From CAWFLT01 sp963816795 (GTDB taxonomy: Bacteria; Acidobacteriota; Vicinamibacteria; Vicinamibacterales; SCN-69-37), in assembly GCA_963816795.1 (NCBI GenBank), contig CAWFLT010000011.1, positions 62,001 to 126,000 on the forward strand: DNA of 64,000 bases, given 5' to 3'. This document shows, piece after piece, positions 49,214 to 58,984 of the stretch. The first letter of the stretch is position 1, and every line of letters starts with the position of its first letter. The position numbers and the translations under genes are program-made. Under the pieces are notes generated by a model that was given only the letters and a program-made list of their open reading frames with translations, did no database searches and was not told the DNA's origin.

Positions 49214-49936
49214 CTAGTTGAGTTGCGCCAGCTGCTGACGCGCGTCGGCGCTATAGCCCGACTGCGGAAACTCGTCCACGACGCGCTTGAAAGCGGCGCG
49301 GGCGTCCTGCGGCTTGCCGGCTTTGACGTAGGTGCGGGCCAGTTCCATCAGGACGCCGTCGAGTGGCAGCGTCCCGTCGCGATCGCCTGACAGGGTATTG
49401 AGTGTCGTGATTGCGTCGTCGAACTTGCTTTGCCCGACCAGTGCGGTGACGAGCCCCATCTTTGCCATCGAGGCGTAGATTGAACTGCCGCCGCTGGCGG
49501 TCACGTCACGGAACTTCTGCTCGGCCTCGGCGAGCCGGCCGGCGGCCATCAAACTGGCCGCGGCGTGATATTGCGCGGCAATGCCGGCGGGCGTGGACGG
49601 ATACGCGGTGGCGACTTCCTGAAACGCCTTGATCGCGGCCTCGTCTCTCGCCTGCTCCGTCGGGTAGGTCCCGGCCGGTTGCGTGGCGCCCGGCAGCGTC
49701 GGCGCGGGCACGACCTGCGCCTGAGCGGTCGCCATCGCCCGGCCGAGCATCCCGCTCGCCTGGTCGTTGGTGCGCTTGTTCCAGTAGAAATAGCCGCCGA
49801 CGAGCGCGGCGACGACGACGAGCGCGATGCCACCCATGACGACGCGGTCGCGGTTGGCCGCCATGGTGCCGGCGACCTTCGCCGCCGTCACGGCGAACTC
49901 GTTCTGCTTCAGGTGGTGCCGTTCTTCTGCCTTCAT
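49214..49936 (-). CDS. TPR membrane protein, YfgM-like
   Basis: 240 residues: a cytoplasmic N-terminus (MKAEERHHLKQNEFAVTAAK), one TM (GGIALVVVAALVGGYFYW), then a periplasmic TPR-like region (AIKAFQEVATAYPSTPAGI, AEAEQKFRDV, KPQDARAAFKRVVDEFPQSG). The layout matches YfgM-type proteins that associate with the Sec translocon and periplasmic chaperones. The family assignment is by architecture, so the role is inferred. Intact. Confidence 0.75.
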   Translation of the reverse strand: MKAEERHHLKQNEFAVTAAKVAGTMAANRDRVVMGGIALVVVAALVGGYFYWNKRTNDQASGMLGRAMATAQAQVVPAPTLPGATQPAGTYPTEQARDEAAIKAFQEVATAYPSTPAGIAAQYHAAASLMAAGRLAEAEQKFRDVTASGGSSIYASMAKMGLVTALVGQSKFDDAITTLNTLSGDRDGTLPLDGVLMELARTYVKAGKPQDARAAFKRVVDEFPQSGYSADARQQLAQLN

Positions 49937-50041
49937 GCCTCTACTCTCTCCGCGAGCTGGCGCGACCGGCCCGAGTTGTGCCCGGCCCAGGGAAAGGGGC
50001 TGGCGCCAGTCACCCCAACAGCACAGTATCGCATAGGGCTA

Positions 50042-50069
50042 TCGACGTTGGCGGGGCTCAGGGTACACT
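50042..50069 (+). promoter_or_regulatory. candidate promoter of the small membrane protein gene
   Basis: TCGACG (50042-50047) and TACACT (50064-50069) with 16-nt spacing. The predicted leader of about 60 nt contains a short GGCGGAAGCCGCC hairpin before the start codon. Confidence 0.3.
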
Positions 50070-50138
50070 GGACAGACCATCCTGAACTCCTGACGGGCGG
50101 AAGCCGCCAGCCTTCACTATGGCGAAAGGCAAGTATCC

Positions 50139-50360
50139 ATGACGAGCCTGTCACCAGACCCGGCGTCGCCTGACCACCCCGTCAATCCCGCGGATCGCCC
50201 AGCCGCATCGAGTGCCGTCGCGAAGGAACACGCCGATGAACGCTTCAATTCCTACGATCGGCGCGCGGCCCAGGAAGCGTCAATGACCCGAACCCGCTGG
50301 TGGACGATGGCGGCAGTCATCGCCGTCGGCATGGTCCTCTGGCTGGTCTTCACGCGCTGA
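50139..50360 (+). CDS. small tail-anchored protein of unknown function
   Basis: 73 residues: a polar, Pro/Ala- and Asp-rich N-terminus (MTSLSPDPASPDHPVNPADR) and a single C-terminal TM (WWTMAAVIAVGMVLWLVF) ending in TR. The start has an AAAGG-like site about 10 nt upstream. I recognise no family. The clear promoter-leader arrangement and the TM support a real gene, but it is short. Confidence 0.5.
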   Translation: MTSLSPDPASPDHPVNPADRPAASSAVAKEHADERFNSYDRRAAQEASMTRTRWWTMAAVIAVGMVLWLVFTR

Positions 50361-50670
50361 GGAGAGGACGTCGGCGCCAGCCTGACGGCGGCGCGACGGT
50401 CTCAACGGCGCGCTGGATTGGGCGCGTCGAAGGAGGGATGTCTTCACGCATCCCGCCCACGCCGAGCAGCCCCTGTCCGTCGCCTGACCTGCGATTCGTT
50501 CATTTTCCTGCCCGTCCAAGTTTTTCGTGTCCGTTCCCGCCTTTCAGATCGGGCGGAACCCCAACGTCCTTTGGAGGGCACGAGATGCTCAGCCTTCGTT
50601 CAGTCCGCACCTTCGTGGCCGGCGTTCCGATGATCGTCGGACTGTCGTCTGGTTGCGGAGAGGGACCTCG
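50361..50670. other. intergenic region without a supported gene
   Basis: About 310 bp in which every open frame is compositionally non-protein-like. The only structure seen is a small hairpin, GGGATG...CATCCC near 50436-50456, on the downstream side of the small membrane protein gene. Confidence 0.5.
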
Positions 50671-50675
50671 GCCTG

Positions 50676-50928
50676 CGCGCGTCGAACTTCGCGAGCGCCT
50701 CGAGGGCGTCGTCGAGGGCCGCGAAATCCTGGCGCGGCTCGTCGCTGACGAGCAGCCCTTCGTCGAACGTGACCTTCGTCGCATCGCCGCCGCGTTTCTG
50801 ATAGCGGCTCGTCCACCGAGAGCTGTACCAAATCGCGCGGCGTTGCATGGCCGGCGAGCGCGACGAGCCCCCTGCGCCCACTGGCGCAGCAACGCGGTCA
50901 CGTTCCCAGGATCTTCGATGATTCGGGC
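50676..50928 (-). pseudogene. remnant of an ECF sigma factor gene (TIGR02999-like)
   Basis: The minus strand reads NVTALLRQWAQGA, the usual N-terminus of Acidobacteria-type ECF sigma factors. It then jumps to RYQKRGGDATKVTFDEGLL and FAALDDALEALAKFDAR, which match the sigma2-sigma4 linker. The ~80 residues expected between them and the sigma4 HTH are missing, and the frame changes. A deletion remnant is the simplest reading. Confidence 0.5.
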
Positions 50929-51034
50929 ATTCTAGCCGCACGTCTGTCATCACGTACCCCACGTGGCCTGTCGTGCCCTGAAGGTCGGTGCGGAATGAGA
51001 TAAGATGCCGCCCCCTACTCTGCCGGGAGGGCAC

Positions 51035-51508
51035 ATGACAGTTCCGGTCTCCATCAGCGTGAACGGCCGCACCATTCAGCGTGAGGTCGAACCGCGGCTG
51101 TTGCTCGTTCACTTCCTTCGCGACGTCGCCGGACTGACCGGCACCAAGGTTGGCTGCGACACGAGCCAGTGCGGATCGTGCACGGTGCTCCTCGATGGCG
51201 TGTCGATCAAGTCGTGCACCTGCCTTGCGGTACAGGCCGATGGCGCGGCGGTGACCACGGTCGAAGGACTCGCGGCCGATGGCGTGCTGCATCGACTGCA
51301 GGACGCCTTCTGGGAAAAACATGGACTGCAGTGCGGCTTCTGCACGCCGGGCATGATGCTGGCGGCTCACGATCTGTTGCGCACGAACCCGTCGCCGTCG
51401 CAGGAACAGATTCGGCACGCGCTCGAAGGCAACCTGTGCCGGTGCACCGGCTATCAGAACATCGTGCGCGCCGTGGAGTCGGCAGCGCAGGCGGGAGGGC
51501 GATCATGA
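51035..51508 (+). CDS. coxS: molybdenum hydroxylase small [2Fe-2S] subunit (CoxS-like)
   Basis: 157-residue iron-sulphur subunit. The plant-type ferredoxin cluster uses C41, C46, C49 and C61 (GCDTSQCGSCT); the second cluster uses C100, C103, C135 and C137 (CGFCTPGM, NLCRCTGY). Start at ATG 51035 with GGGAGG upstream. It passes electrons from the molybdenum centre to FAD in CoxM. First gene of the coxSLMDEG operon; its stop overlaps coxL. Confidence 0.93.
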   Translation: MTVPVSISVNGRTIQREVEPRLLLVHFLRDVAGLTGTKVGCDTSQCGSCTVLLDGVSIKSCTCLAVQADGAAVTTVEGLAADGVLHRLQDAFWEKHGLQCGFCTPGMMLAAHDLLRTNPSPSQEQIRHALEGNLCRCTGYQNIVRAVESAAQAGGRS

Positions 51509-53868
51509 GCGTCACCGCCACCAAGGCTCGCGTATTCGGTTCCGGGATCAAGCGTCGCGAGGATCCACGGCTCGTCACGGGCACGGCGCGCTACACCGAG
51601 GACATCACCCTGCCGGGCATGGTGCACGCGGCGATCCTTCGCAGCCCGCACGGCCACGCGAGGATCACGAAACTCGATACGAGCGCGGCGAAAAAGGCCC
51701 CCGGCGTCGTCGCCGTGTACACGAGCAGCGACATCGAAGGCGTGCTCAATCCGATCCCGTGCGCGTGGCTGGTTCCGAATTCAAACTTGAAGGTCGCGCA
51801 GTACCGCGCGCTTGCGAAGGACGTCGTGCAGTACGTCGGTGACGCGGTCGCCGTGGTTGTCGCGGAGACGCCGCACGCCGCCGCCGACGCGCTCGACGCC
51901 ATCGACGTCGAGTACGATCCGCTGCCTGCGACCGTCGATCCTGAGAAAGCCGTTCGGGAGGGCGCGCCGCAGCTGCACAGCGACATTCCCAACAACATCG
52001 CCTTCCACTGGACCGTCGCCGGCGGCGACGTCGATGCCGCCTTCAAATCGGCGGAGGTCGTCGTCCGCGATCGAATCATTCAGCAGCGGTTGATTCCGAC
52101 CGCGATGGAGACGCGCGGTGCGGTCGCGCAGTTCGTTCCCGTCACTGGCGAGCTGACGCTGTGGAATACGACGCAGAATCCCCACATCGTGCGCTTCATC
52201 ATGTCGCTCGTCACCAGCGTGCCGGAGAACCGCTTGCGCGTGATCGCGCCGGAAGTCGGCGGCGGGTTCGGCAGCAAGATCGCGCAGATCCAGGGCGACT
52301 TCATCACGACGTTTTGCGCGATGAAGCTTGGGCGGCCGGTGAAGTGGCAGGAATCGCGCTCCGAGAACTACGTGTCGACGACGCACGGCCGCGATCATGT
52401 GCAGGAGGTCGAGCTGGCGGCGACGAAAGACGGTCGCGTGACGGCGATCCGCGCCACGGTGTGGGCGGGCATGGGCGCCTACCTCTCCACCGCGGCGCCC
52501 GGCATTCCGACGATTCTTCACGGCCTGATGCTGTCCGGCCCGTACACCATTCCCGCCGTCAAGGAAGACGTCTACGGCGTGTACACGAACACGACGCCGG
52601 TCGAGGCGTATCGCGGCGCCGGACGACCGGAAGCGACGTTCATGCTCGAGCGGATGATGGACCTGCTCGCGGACAAGATCGGCGTCGACCCGGTCGAAGT
52701 CCGCAGACGCAATCTGATTCCGCCGTTCGAGAACGGCCACAACGTCATCACCGGGCTCACCTACGACAGCGGCAACTACGAGGGCGCGCTGTCGAAGGCG
52801 CTGGAACGCGTCAACTATCAGCAGCTGCGTGCGGAGCAGAAGGCGGCGCGCGAAAAGGGCCGGCACATCGGCATCGGCGTCTGCGTGTACGTCGAAATCT
52901 GCGGCCTGGGACCGTCGCAGGTGGCTGGCGCGGTCGGGTTCCAGGGCGGACTCTGGGAAAGCGCGATCGTCCGCTTTCATCCGAGCGGCAAGGTCAACGT
53001 CTTCATCGGCGCGTCGCCGCACGGCCAGGGCGAAGAGACGACCTTTGCGCAGATCGTGGCGGACGAGCTCGGCGTCGGCGTGGACGACGTCAAGGTCGTG
53101 CACGGCGACACGGACAACACGCCGATGGGCTGGGGCACCTACGGCAGCCGCACGACGGCGGTCGGCGGCGCCGCGCTCGCGGTGGCGTCGCGCAAGATCA
53201 AGGACAAGGCGAAGCTGCTCACGAGCCATCTGCTCGAAGCCGCCGTCGAAGACATCGACTACGCCGACGGCAAATTCTTCGTCAAAGGCTCGCCCGACAA
53301 ACACAAGACGATTCAGGACATCGCGCTGCTCGCCAACGTCGCGTGGAACCTGCCGCAAGGCATGGAGGCGGGTCTCGAAGCGACGTCGTTCTACGACCCG
53401 CCGAATTTCGTGTATCCGTTCGGCGCGCACGTCGCGATCGTCGAAGTGGACGCCGAAACCGGACACGTCGATCTCAAGCGCTACGTCGCCGTCGACGACT
53501 GCGGACCGCAGATCAATCCCGTCATCGTCGAGGGGCAGGTCCACGGCGGTGTCGTCCAGGGCATTGGCCAGGCGCTCTGGGAAGGCGCTGTCTACGACGA
53601 CAACGGCCAGCTGCTGACGGGCTCGCTGGCCGACTACGCGCTGCCGCGCGCGGACGTGCTGCCCAACATCGAGGTGCTGTCGACGGTGACGCCGTCGCCG
53701 CACCATCCCCTGGGCGTGAAGGGCATCGGCGAAGCGGGAACGATCGCGTCCACGTGCACGGTGTACAACGCGATCATCGACGCGCTCGAGCCGTTCGGCG
53801 TCCAATCGATTCAGATGCCGTGCACGCCCGAGCGGGTGTGGCGCGCCATGCACAAGAAGGAGGCGTAG
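51505..53868 (+). CDS. coxL: molybdenum hydroxylase large subunit, form II CoxL-like
   Basis: 787 residues from the ATG at 51505, intact. The Mo-cofactor domains show VIAPEVGGGFGSK, GASPHGQGEETTF and the C-terminal GIGEAGTIAS with the catalytic Glu. The active-site loop is AYRGAGR (residues 368-374), which marks form II proteins; genuine form I CO dehydrogenase has AYxCSFR. CO oxidation is therefore uncertain and another aldehyde- or heterocycle-type substrate is likely. The neighbouring coxD, coxE and coxG are maturation factors. Confidence 0.92.
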   Translation: MSVTATKARVFGSGIKRREDPRLVTGTARYTEDITLPGMVHAAILRSPHGHARITKLDTSAAKKAPGVVAVYTSSDIEGVLNPIPCAWLVPNSNLKVAQYRALAKDVVQYVGDAVAVVVAETPHAAADALDAIDVEYDPLPATVDPEKAVREGAPQLHSDIPNNIAFHWTVAGGDVDAAFKSAEVVVRDRIIQQRLIPTAMETRGAVAQFVPVTGELTLWNTTQNPHIVRFIMSLVTSVPENRLRVIAPEVGGGFGSKIAQIQGDFITTFCAMKLGRPVKWQESRSENYVSTTHGRDHVQEVELAATKDGRVTAIRATVWAGMGAYLSTAAPGIPTILHGLMLSGPYTIPAVKEDVYGVYTNTTPVEAYRGAGRPEATFMLERMMDLLADKIGVDPVEVRRRNLIPPFENGHNVITGLTYDSGNYEGALSKALERVNYQQLRAEQKAAREKGRHIGIGVCVYVEICGLGPSQVAGAVGFQGGLWESAIVRFHPSGKVNVFIGASPHGQGEETTFAQIVADELGVGVDDVKVVHGDTDNTPMGWGTYGSRTTAVGGAALAVASRKIKDKAKLLTSHLLEAAVEDIDYADGKFFVKGSPDKHKTIQDIALLANVAWNLPQGMEAGLEATSFYDPPNFVYPFGAHVAIVEVDAETGHVDLKRYVAVDDCGPQINPVIVEGQVHGGVVQGIGQALWEGAVYDDNGQLLTGSLADYALPRADVLPNIEVLSTVTPSPHHPLGVKGIGEAGTIASTCTVYNAIIDALEPFGVQSIQMPCTPERVWRAMHKKEA

Positions 53869-53870
53869 CA

Positions 53871-54731
53871 ATGTACTCCGCGGACTTCGACTATCACCGC
53901 GCGCGCTCCATCGACGACGCGCTGCGCATGCTCGGCGCGCATCCTGGCGCGAAGCTGCTCGCCGGCGGCCACAGCCTGATTCCGTTGATGAAACTGCGGC
54001 TCGCGACGCCGCCGGCCGTGATCGACATCGGCCGCGTGCCGGAGCTCCGCGGCATCGCGACGGTGGGCAACGCGCTGCGGATCGGCGCGTTGACCACGCA
54101 TGCCGAGCTGGCCGCCTCCGCCGACATTCGTCGCGGCGCCGCAGCGCTGTCCGACGCCGCGGCGATCGTCGGCGATCCGGCGGTGCGCAATCGCGGCACG
54201 ATTGGCGGCAACGTCGCGCACGCCGATCCGGCGTCGGATCTGCCGACGGTGCTCGTCGCCCTCGGTGCGAGCCTCGAGGTCGTCGGCGCCGGCGGCAGGC
54301 GCACGATCAACGCCGCCGATTTCTTCACCGGCATCATGTCGACCACCCTCGCAGACGATGAAATCCTGGCGACCGTGGTGGTGCCGGCGGCGGCGGGCGG
54401 CCAGGCATCGGCCTACGCCAAGTTCTCACATCCGGCGTCGCGCTACGCCGTGGTCGGCGCGGCGGCGTTCGTGACGGTCGCCAACGGCACGTGTACGGCG
54501 TGCAGCGTCGCCATCGGCGGCCTCGTGTCGCACGCGCAGCGGCTGCCGGGGGTCGAAGCGCGGTTGAAGGATCAACCGCTGTCGGACGCCGCCATCGCCG
54601 CCGCCGCTGGTGAAACCGGCACGGATCTGGGAGATGTGAACGGCGACATCTACGCGTCGGCCGACTACCGCCGCGCGGTGGCGCCGGTCTACGTGAAGCG
54701 CGCGCTCGCCGCCGCGGCGGCGCGAGCCTGA
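53871..54731 (+). CDS. coxM: molybdenum hydroxylase FAD subunit (CoxM-like)
   Basis: 286-residue flavoprotein. FAD-binding motifs are LLAGGHSLIPLMKLR and RGTIGGNVAHADPASD; the CoxM-type C-terminal domain (YAKFSHPASRYAVVGAAAF) follows. AAGGAGG seven nt upstream supports the ATG at 53871, 2 nt after the coxL stop. The subunit order S-L-M differs from the classical M-S-L of form I operons. Confidence 0.93.
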   Translation: MYSADFDYHRARSIDDALRMLGAHPGAKLLAGGHSLIPLMKLRLATPPAVIDIGRVPELRGIATVGNALRIGALTTHAELAASADIRRGAAALSDAAAIVGDPAVRNRGTIGGNVAHADPASDLPTVLVALGASLEVVGAGGRRTINAADFFTGIMSTTLADDEILATVVVPAAAGGQASAYAKFSHPASRYAVVGAAAFVTVANGTCTACSVAIGGLVSHAQRLPGVEARLKDQPLSDAAIAAAAGETGTDLGDVNGDIYASADYRRAVAPVYVKRALAAAAARA

Positions 54732-55666
54732 ATGGACCGGCGACGGGGGCCCGACGGCAAGGTGGGGCGTGTCACATTCGAGTCGATCGAGGCGCTCGAG
54801 GACGCCCTCGCCAGCGGACCGGTACATCGCGGACCGTGACCTGTCCGTCGCGTTGTTCCTGGCGTTGCAGCTTGGCCGGCCGCTGTTTCTCGAGGGTGAA
54901 GCCGGTGTCGGCAAGACCGAAGTCGCCAAAGTGCTCGCGCACGTGCTCGGCGCGGAGCTGATTCGACTTCAGTGCTACGAAGGGCTCGACGTCAGCCACG
55001 CGGTGTACGAATGGAACTACCCGCGGCAACTGCTCGAGATCCGGCGTCTCGAAACCGGCGGCACGTCCGATCATCACGTGACGCCGCGCGAGCTGTTTTC
55101 TGAAGAATTCCTGATCAAGCGGCCGCTGCTGCGTGCGCTCGAAGCGCGCGAGCACGCCACCGGTCCTGTTGATCGACGAGCTCGATCGCGCCGACGAGGA
55201 GTTCGAAGGGTATCTGCTCGAGCTGCTGTCGGATTTTCAGGTGACGATTCCCGAGCTCGGCGTGATTCGCGCGGCGGTCCCGCCAATTGTCATCATCACC
55301 TCCAACCGGACGCGCGAAGTCCACGATGCGCTCAAGCGCCGGTGCGTCTACGCGTGGATTGACTATCCGTCGTTCGAAAAGGAGCGGCGAATCGTGACGT
55401 CGAAGGTTCCGGGAATCTCGGAACGGCTCGCCGCGCAGGTGACCGCGTTCGTACAGGAGCTTCGCGGTGTCGAGCTGTACAAGACCGCGGGCGTGTCCGA
55501 GACGCTCGACTGGGCCGCGGCGCTCGTGGCGCTCAACCGGGAATCGATCGACGCCGCCACCGTGGACGACACGCTCGGCGTGCTGTTGAAGCACCGCGAA
55601 GATATGATCGCCGTGAAGGGCCAGCAAGCCGAGGCGCTCGTGGGCCGTGCGCTGGCGAGACCCTGA
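54732..55666 (+). CDS. coxD: MoxR-family AAA+ ATPase (CoxD-like)
   Basis: Chaperone-type AAA+ protein thought to help assemble or sulphurate the Mo site. Walker A is LEGEAGVGKTEVAK, Walker B VLLIDELDRADEEF, and sensor 1 ITSNRTREVHDALKRRC. The ATG at 54732 follows the coxM stop directly. Frameshifts near 54815 and 55155 are each repaired by one base. It works with the VWA protein coxE encoded next. Confidence 0.9.
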
Positions 55667-55712
55667 CGCACACCGGCGCCCACACATCCATCTGCCCTGG
55701 CGTGCACATGTA

Positions 55713-56846
55713 ATGGACGCGCTCCTCGACAACGTGCTGCGATTTGCTGCGTTCCTGCGTGACGCAGGCGTCAGCATCAACGCCGGCCGGATGCCCGACG
55801 TCGTGACCGCGATGGAATCGATCGGCGTCCGCCGTCGCGGCGACGTCCGCGCCGCCATGCGGTCGCTGCTCATCCATCGTCACGACGACATCCCGCGCTT
55901 CGATGCCGCCTTCGATCAGTTCTGGAGGGCGCGCTCGGCGCGCGTCGGTGGAATGCCGCTGGTGTCGATGGGCGAACGGCCGCGAGTGACGACAACACCT
56001 GGACCTGGCACGCCGGTGCAGTTCGATTCCGAGCCGGCCGGCGGCGCGTTCAGTGCCCGTCCGCTCGCCGCGGGCGCCTGGAGCGGCGCGGAGGCGCTGA
56101 AGACGCGCGATTTCGCCGACCTGACACCGGGTGAATTGATACAGGCGGAGGCGCTGCTGGCGCGCCTGTCATGGCGCTTGGGCCGCCGCACGACGAGACG
56201 ATGGATCCGGGCCAGCACCGGACGCATCGATCTGCGGCCGATCATTCGCGCGAACATGATGTACGGCGGCGAGCTCGTCGAGCTGCCGCGCCGCATCCGG
56301 CGTGAAAAAGCACGGCCGGTGGTCGTGCTCGCCGACGTGAGCGGATCGATGGAGCGCTATGCGCGGATGCTGCTGCAGTTCGTCTACGGAATGTCGTCCG
56401 CGTCGCGCGACGTCGAGAGCTTCGTGTTCTCGACGGGGTTGACGCGTGTGACACGCGAAGTCGCACGCAGCGGCAGCGGCAAGGCGCTGGCGGCCGTCGC
56501 ACGCCGCGTCCGCGACTGGGGCGGCGGCACCCGGATCGGCGACGCTCTCCGTGCGTTCAACGTTCAGTACGCGCGCAGGGCGATACGCCATGGCCCGGTC
56601 GTGATCATCATTTCCGACGGATGGGATCGCGGCGACCCGGCGCAACTCGCGCGCGAGCTGGCGCGGGTGAAGCGCAGCGCTCGCCGGCTGATCTGGCTCA
56701 ATCCCCTGCTCGGTTCGGCGAGCTACGAGCCGCTCACGCGCGGCATGCGGGCGGCGCTGCCGCTGATCGACGATTTTCTGCCGGCGCATAACCTCGTCAG
56801 CCTCGAAGCGTTGGCGACACGTCTTCAGGACGTCGACGTAGTCGCT
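55713..56846 (+). CDS. coxE: VWA-domain protein (CoxE-like)
   Basis: VWA/CoxE domain protein, partner of the MoxR ATPase. The MIDAS motif is DVSGSMERYARM, followed by GTRIGDALRAF and VVIIISDGWDRGD. The start is ATG 55713. The reading frame does not stop before coxG: it runs on through LQDVDVVAMQLKGVYEF. A TAG sits in the +1 frame at 56839-56841, six nt before the coxG ATG, so either a true CoxE-CoxG fusion or a lost base is possible. Confidence 0.88.
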
Positions 56847-57291
56847 ATGCAACTGAAGGGTGTCTACGAATTCGCGGCGCCGGTCGAGCGTGTCTGGGCT
56901 GTGTTGATGGACACGACGGCGATTGCCTCGTGCCTTCCCGGCTGCCGCGAGTTGCGAGACCTCGGCGAGGATCGCTACCAGGCTGAGCTCGTGGTCGTCG
57001 TTGCCGCGATCACCGGCAACTACGGCGCGACGATTGCGATCGAAGACAAGGTGCCGCCGCGGTCCTATCGCCTGGCGATGCAGGGGACCGGCCGGACCGG
57101 CTTCGTCAAGGGCGCCGCCACGATCGTCACTCGAGCCCGTCGCCAACGGCACGGCCGTTCACGTCGACGCGAACGCCGACGTCGGCGGTGCCATCGCGCG
57201 CGTGGGCCAACGTCTCATCGAAGGCGTCGCGCGAACGACGATGAACCGGTTCTTCGCCTGTCTCGCGGCGCGCCTGCAGATAGACGGATGA
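56847..57291 (+). CDS. coxG: SRPBCC-domain protein (CoxG-like)
   Basis: Carbon-monoxide-dehydrogenase subunit G family, a START/SRPBCC fold that is membrane-associated in some systems. The sequence MQLKGVYEFAAPVERVWAVL and ASCLPGCRELRDLGEDRYQ is typical. One frameshift near 57130 precedes the C-terminal helix (GQRLIEGVARTTMNRFFACL). It is in frame with coxE upstream. Last gene of the cox operon; the next gene is convergent 19 nt away. Confidence 0.85.
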
Positions 57292-57310
57292 TCGCGCTCC
57301 CTATCCTGCT

Positions 57311-58936
57311 CTACCGGGCCAACTTCTGCTTCGCGGCGTTGAGCTCCGGCCGTTCCGGCTGATCCGCGCGCGCGCACATCTTGACGAGTTGCGCGTAATA
57401 CGAGCGGGAGGTCGCGCGATCCCCGCTGAGCTCCGCGGACAAGGCGGCACCGTAGACGGCGCGGAAACGATTCGGCTCTTTCTTCAGCGTGGTCTGGAAT
57501 TCCTTCAGCGCCGCCGCCGGCTGTTTCAGCTCGAGCAGCATCTCGCCGAGCAGTTCGCGCGCCGGCGCGATCGGGCCCGGTGTGATGACGTTCTTGTCCG
57601 TGGCGTCCTCGCGCACGGCGGCCGCCCGCATCGCCGCCACGGCATCGTCGCGTTTGCCTTCGGCCAGGAGCAGGAACGCGTTCGCGGCGTCGTGCTGAAT
57701 CGCCACCTGCTCGGCCCAGTACGCCTCTTTCGCCTGCGCCAGCCGATCGCCGATTTCGCGAAGCGCCGCGATCGACGCCCGCGCGTCGTCGAGGCGGTTG
57801 GTGCGCGCCGCGCCGAGCGCGCGCGCGAAATACGTCACCGCATCGGCGTACGGCACCGTCGTGCGAGCCGGCGCCGCGAGCGCTGCGGCGGCCGCCCAGT
57901 CCCGGCGCTCCAGCGCCGAGCGCGCGGGCATCGTCGCGAGCGCGAAGATCCCGGCCGAGCCCGGCGCGGCGCCGGTCACCGCGTTGGGATCGAACGTCGC
58001 GGCGATGCCGGGCAGCGTCTCGAGCAAGGCGGCGACCGCGCGGTCCTGCGCCGTCTGCAGATACGCGTAGGTCATGTAGTCCATCGCGTGAAGCTGCTCG
58101 GCTTTCGCGTTGGCGTTTCGCGCGGCTTCCGCGGACGCTCTGTTCGAGTCGATCGATTCCTGCCAGGCGCCGACGCGCGTGAACGTGTGCGAGGGCATGT
58201 GGAGCGCGTGCGGCGCGGCCGGCGCGATGCCCGCGTACCGGTGCGCGGCCGCGATCGCCTTGTCGGCCAGCGCCGGCACGTCGTAGCTGTGAATGATGTA
58301 GTGGGTGATGCCGGGATGATCCGGCTGCGCCGGGTACAGCTTCTCGAGAATGGCGCCGGCCTTGAGCTGATTCGCGTAGGTCTTGTCGGTGGGCAGCGCG
58401 GAGATCGCGAGCGACAGCGCCCAGAAGATCGACGCCTCCCGGTCGTCGGGGTACTTCGCCGCGAGGTCGGCCATCGCGCGTTCGTACGCGAGCACGCGAG
58501 TGCGCTGGTCAGACGAGGCGCCGTCCACGTAGAGCTTCGCGACCGCGGCGACGTAGGCGCGTTCGCGCTCGGTCTTCGCGCCAATCCGCTCGGCCTCCCG
58601 GACGGCCTCGAGGCCGGCCTGCAGCTGCGCCGGCTGGCGAATGGTCGCGGCGAATGGGTTGGTCCAGCGCGTAATCGCCAGCCCCCAGTACGCCATCGCA
58701 CAGCTGGAATCCGTCTTCGCCGTGGCAGTGAAATCCTCGATGGCCGCCCCGAACTCGAAGGAGTGCAGCCATGCCATGGCGCGGTCGAATTGGATCTGCG
58801 CGGCGGCGGTGCAGGACGTCTGGAAGTGAACGGTCCCAATCCTGCCACCCGGATGCTGATGATCCTGCGCCAATGGACCTGCGCTCGTGACCGCGGCAAG
58901 CGAGACCACGCCGAGCCATCTGGGGAAACTCGACAT
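57311..58936 (-). CDS. secreted tetratricopeptide-repeat protein
   Basis: 541 residues, intact, with a signal peptide (WLGVVSLAAVTSAGPLAQ). Helical repeats follow (FDRAMAWLHSFEFGAAIEDF, HYIIHSYDVPALADKAIAAA, and the C-terminal LKEFQTTLKKEPNRFRAVYG). His-rich conserved positions such as HPGITHYIIHSYD and HALHMPSHTFTR are reminiscent of TPR proteins common in soil bacteria, but I cannot assign a function. GGAGG lies upstream of ATG 58936. Confidence 0.8.
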   Translation of the reverse strand: MSSFPRWLGVVSLAAVTSAGPLAQDHQHPGGRIGTVHFQTSCTAAAQIQFDRAMAWLHSFEFGAAIEDFTATAKTDSSCAMAYWGLAITRWTNPFAATIRQPAQLQAGLEAVREAERIGAKTERERAYVAAVAKLYVDGASSDQRTRVLAYERAMADLAAKYPDDREASIFWALSLAISALPTDKTYANQLKAGAILEKLYPAQPDHPGITHYIIHSYDVPALADKAIAAAHRYAGIAPAAPHALHMPSHTFTRVGAWQESIDSNRASAEAARNANAKAEQLHAMDYMTYAYLQTAQDRAVAALLETLPGIAATFDPNAVTGAAPGSAGIFALATMPARSALERRDWAAAAALAAPARTTVPYADAVTYFARALGAARTNRLDDARASIAALREIGDRLAQAKEAYWAEQVAIQHDAANAFLLLAEGKRDDAVAAMRAAAVREDATDKNVITPGPIAPARELLGEMLLELKQPAAALKEFQTTLKKEPNRFRAVYGAALSAELSGDRATSRSYYAQLVKMCARADQPERPELNAAKQKLAR

Positions 58937-58984
58937 CGAACACCTCCGGGATGGAACGCTCGATTATACGAACTCGGCGAGTGA

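Noticed and set aside
51781..53871. Long minus-strand open frame opposite coxL (696 codons)
   Set aside because: Codon-shadow of coxL in GC-rich DNA; composition is Arg/Asp/Val-rich with no domain, while the plus strand is a complete CoxL.
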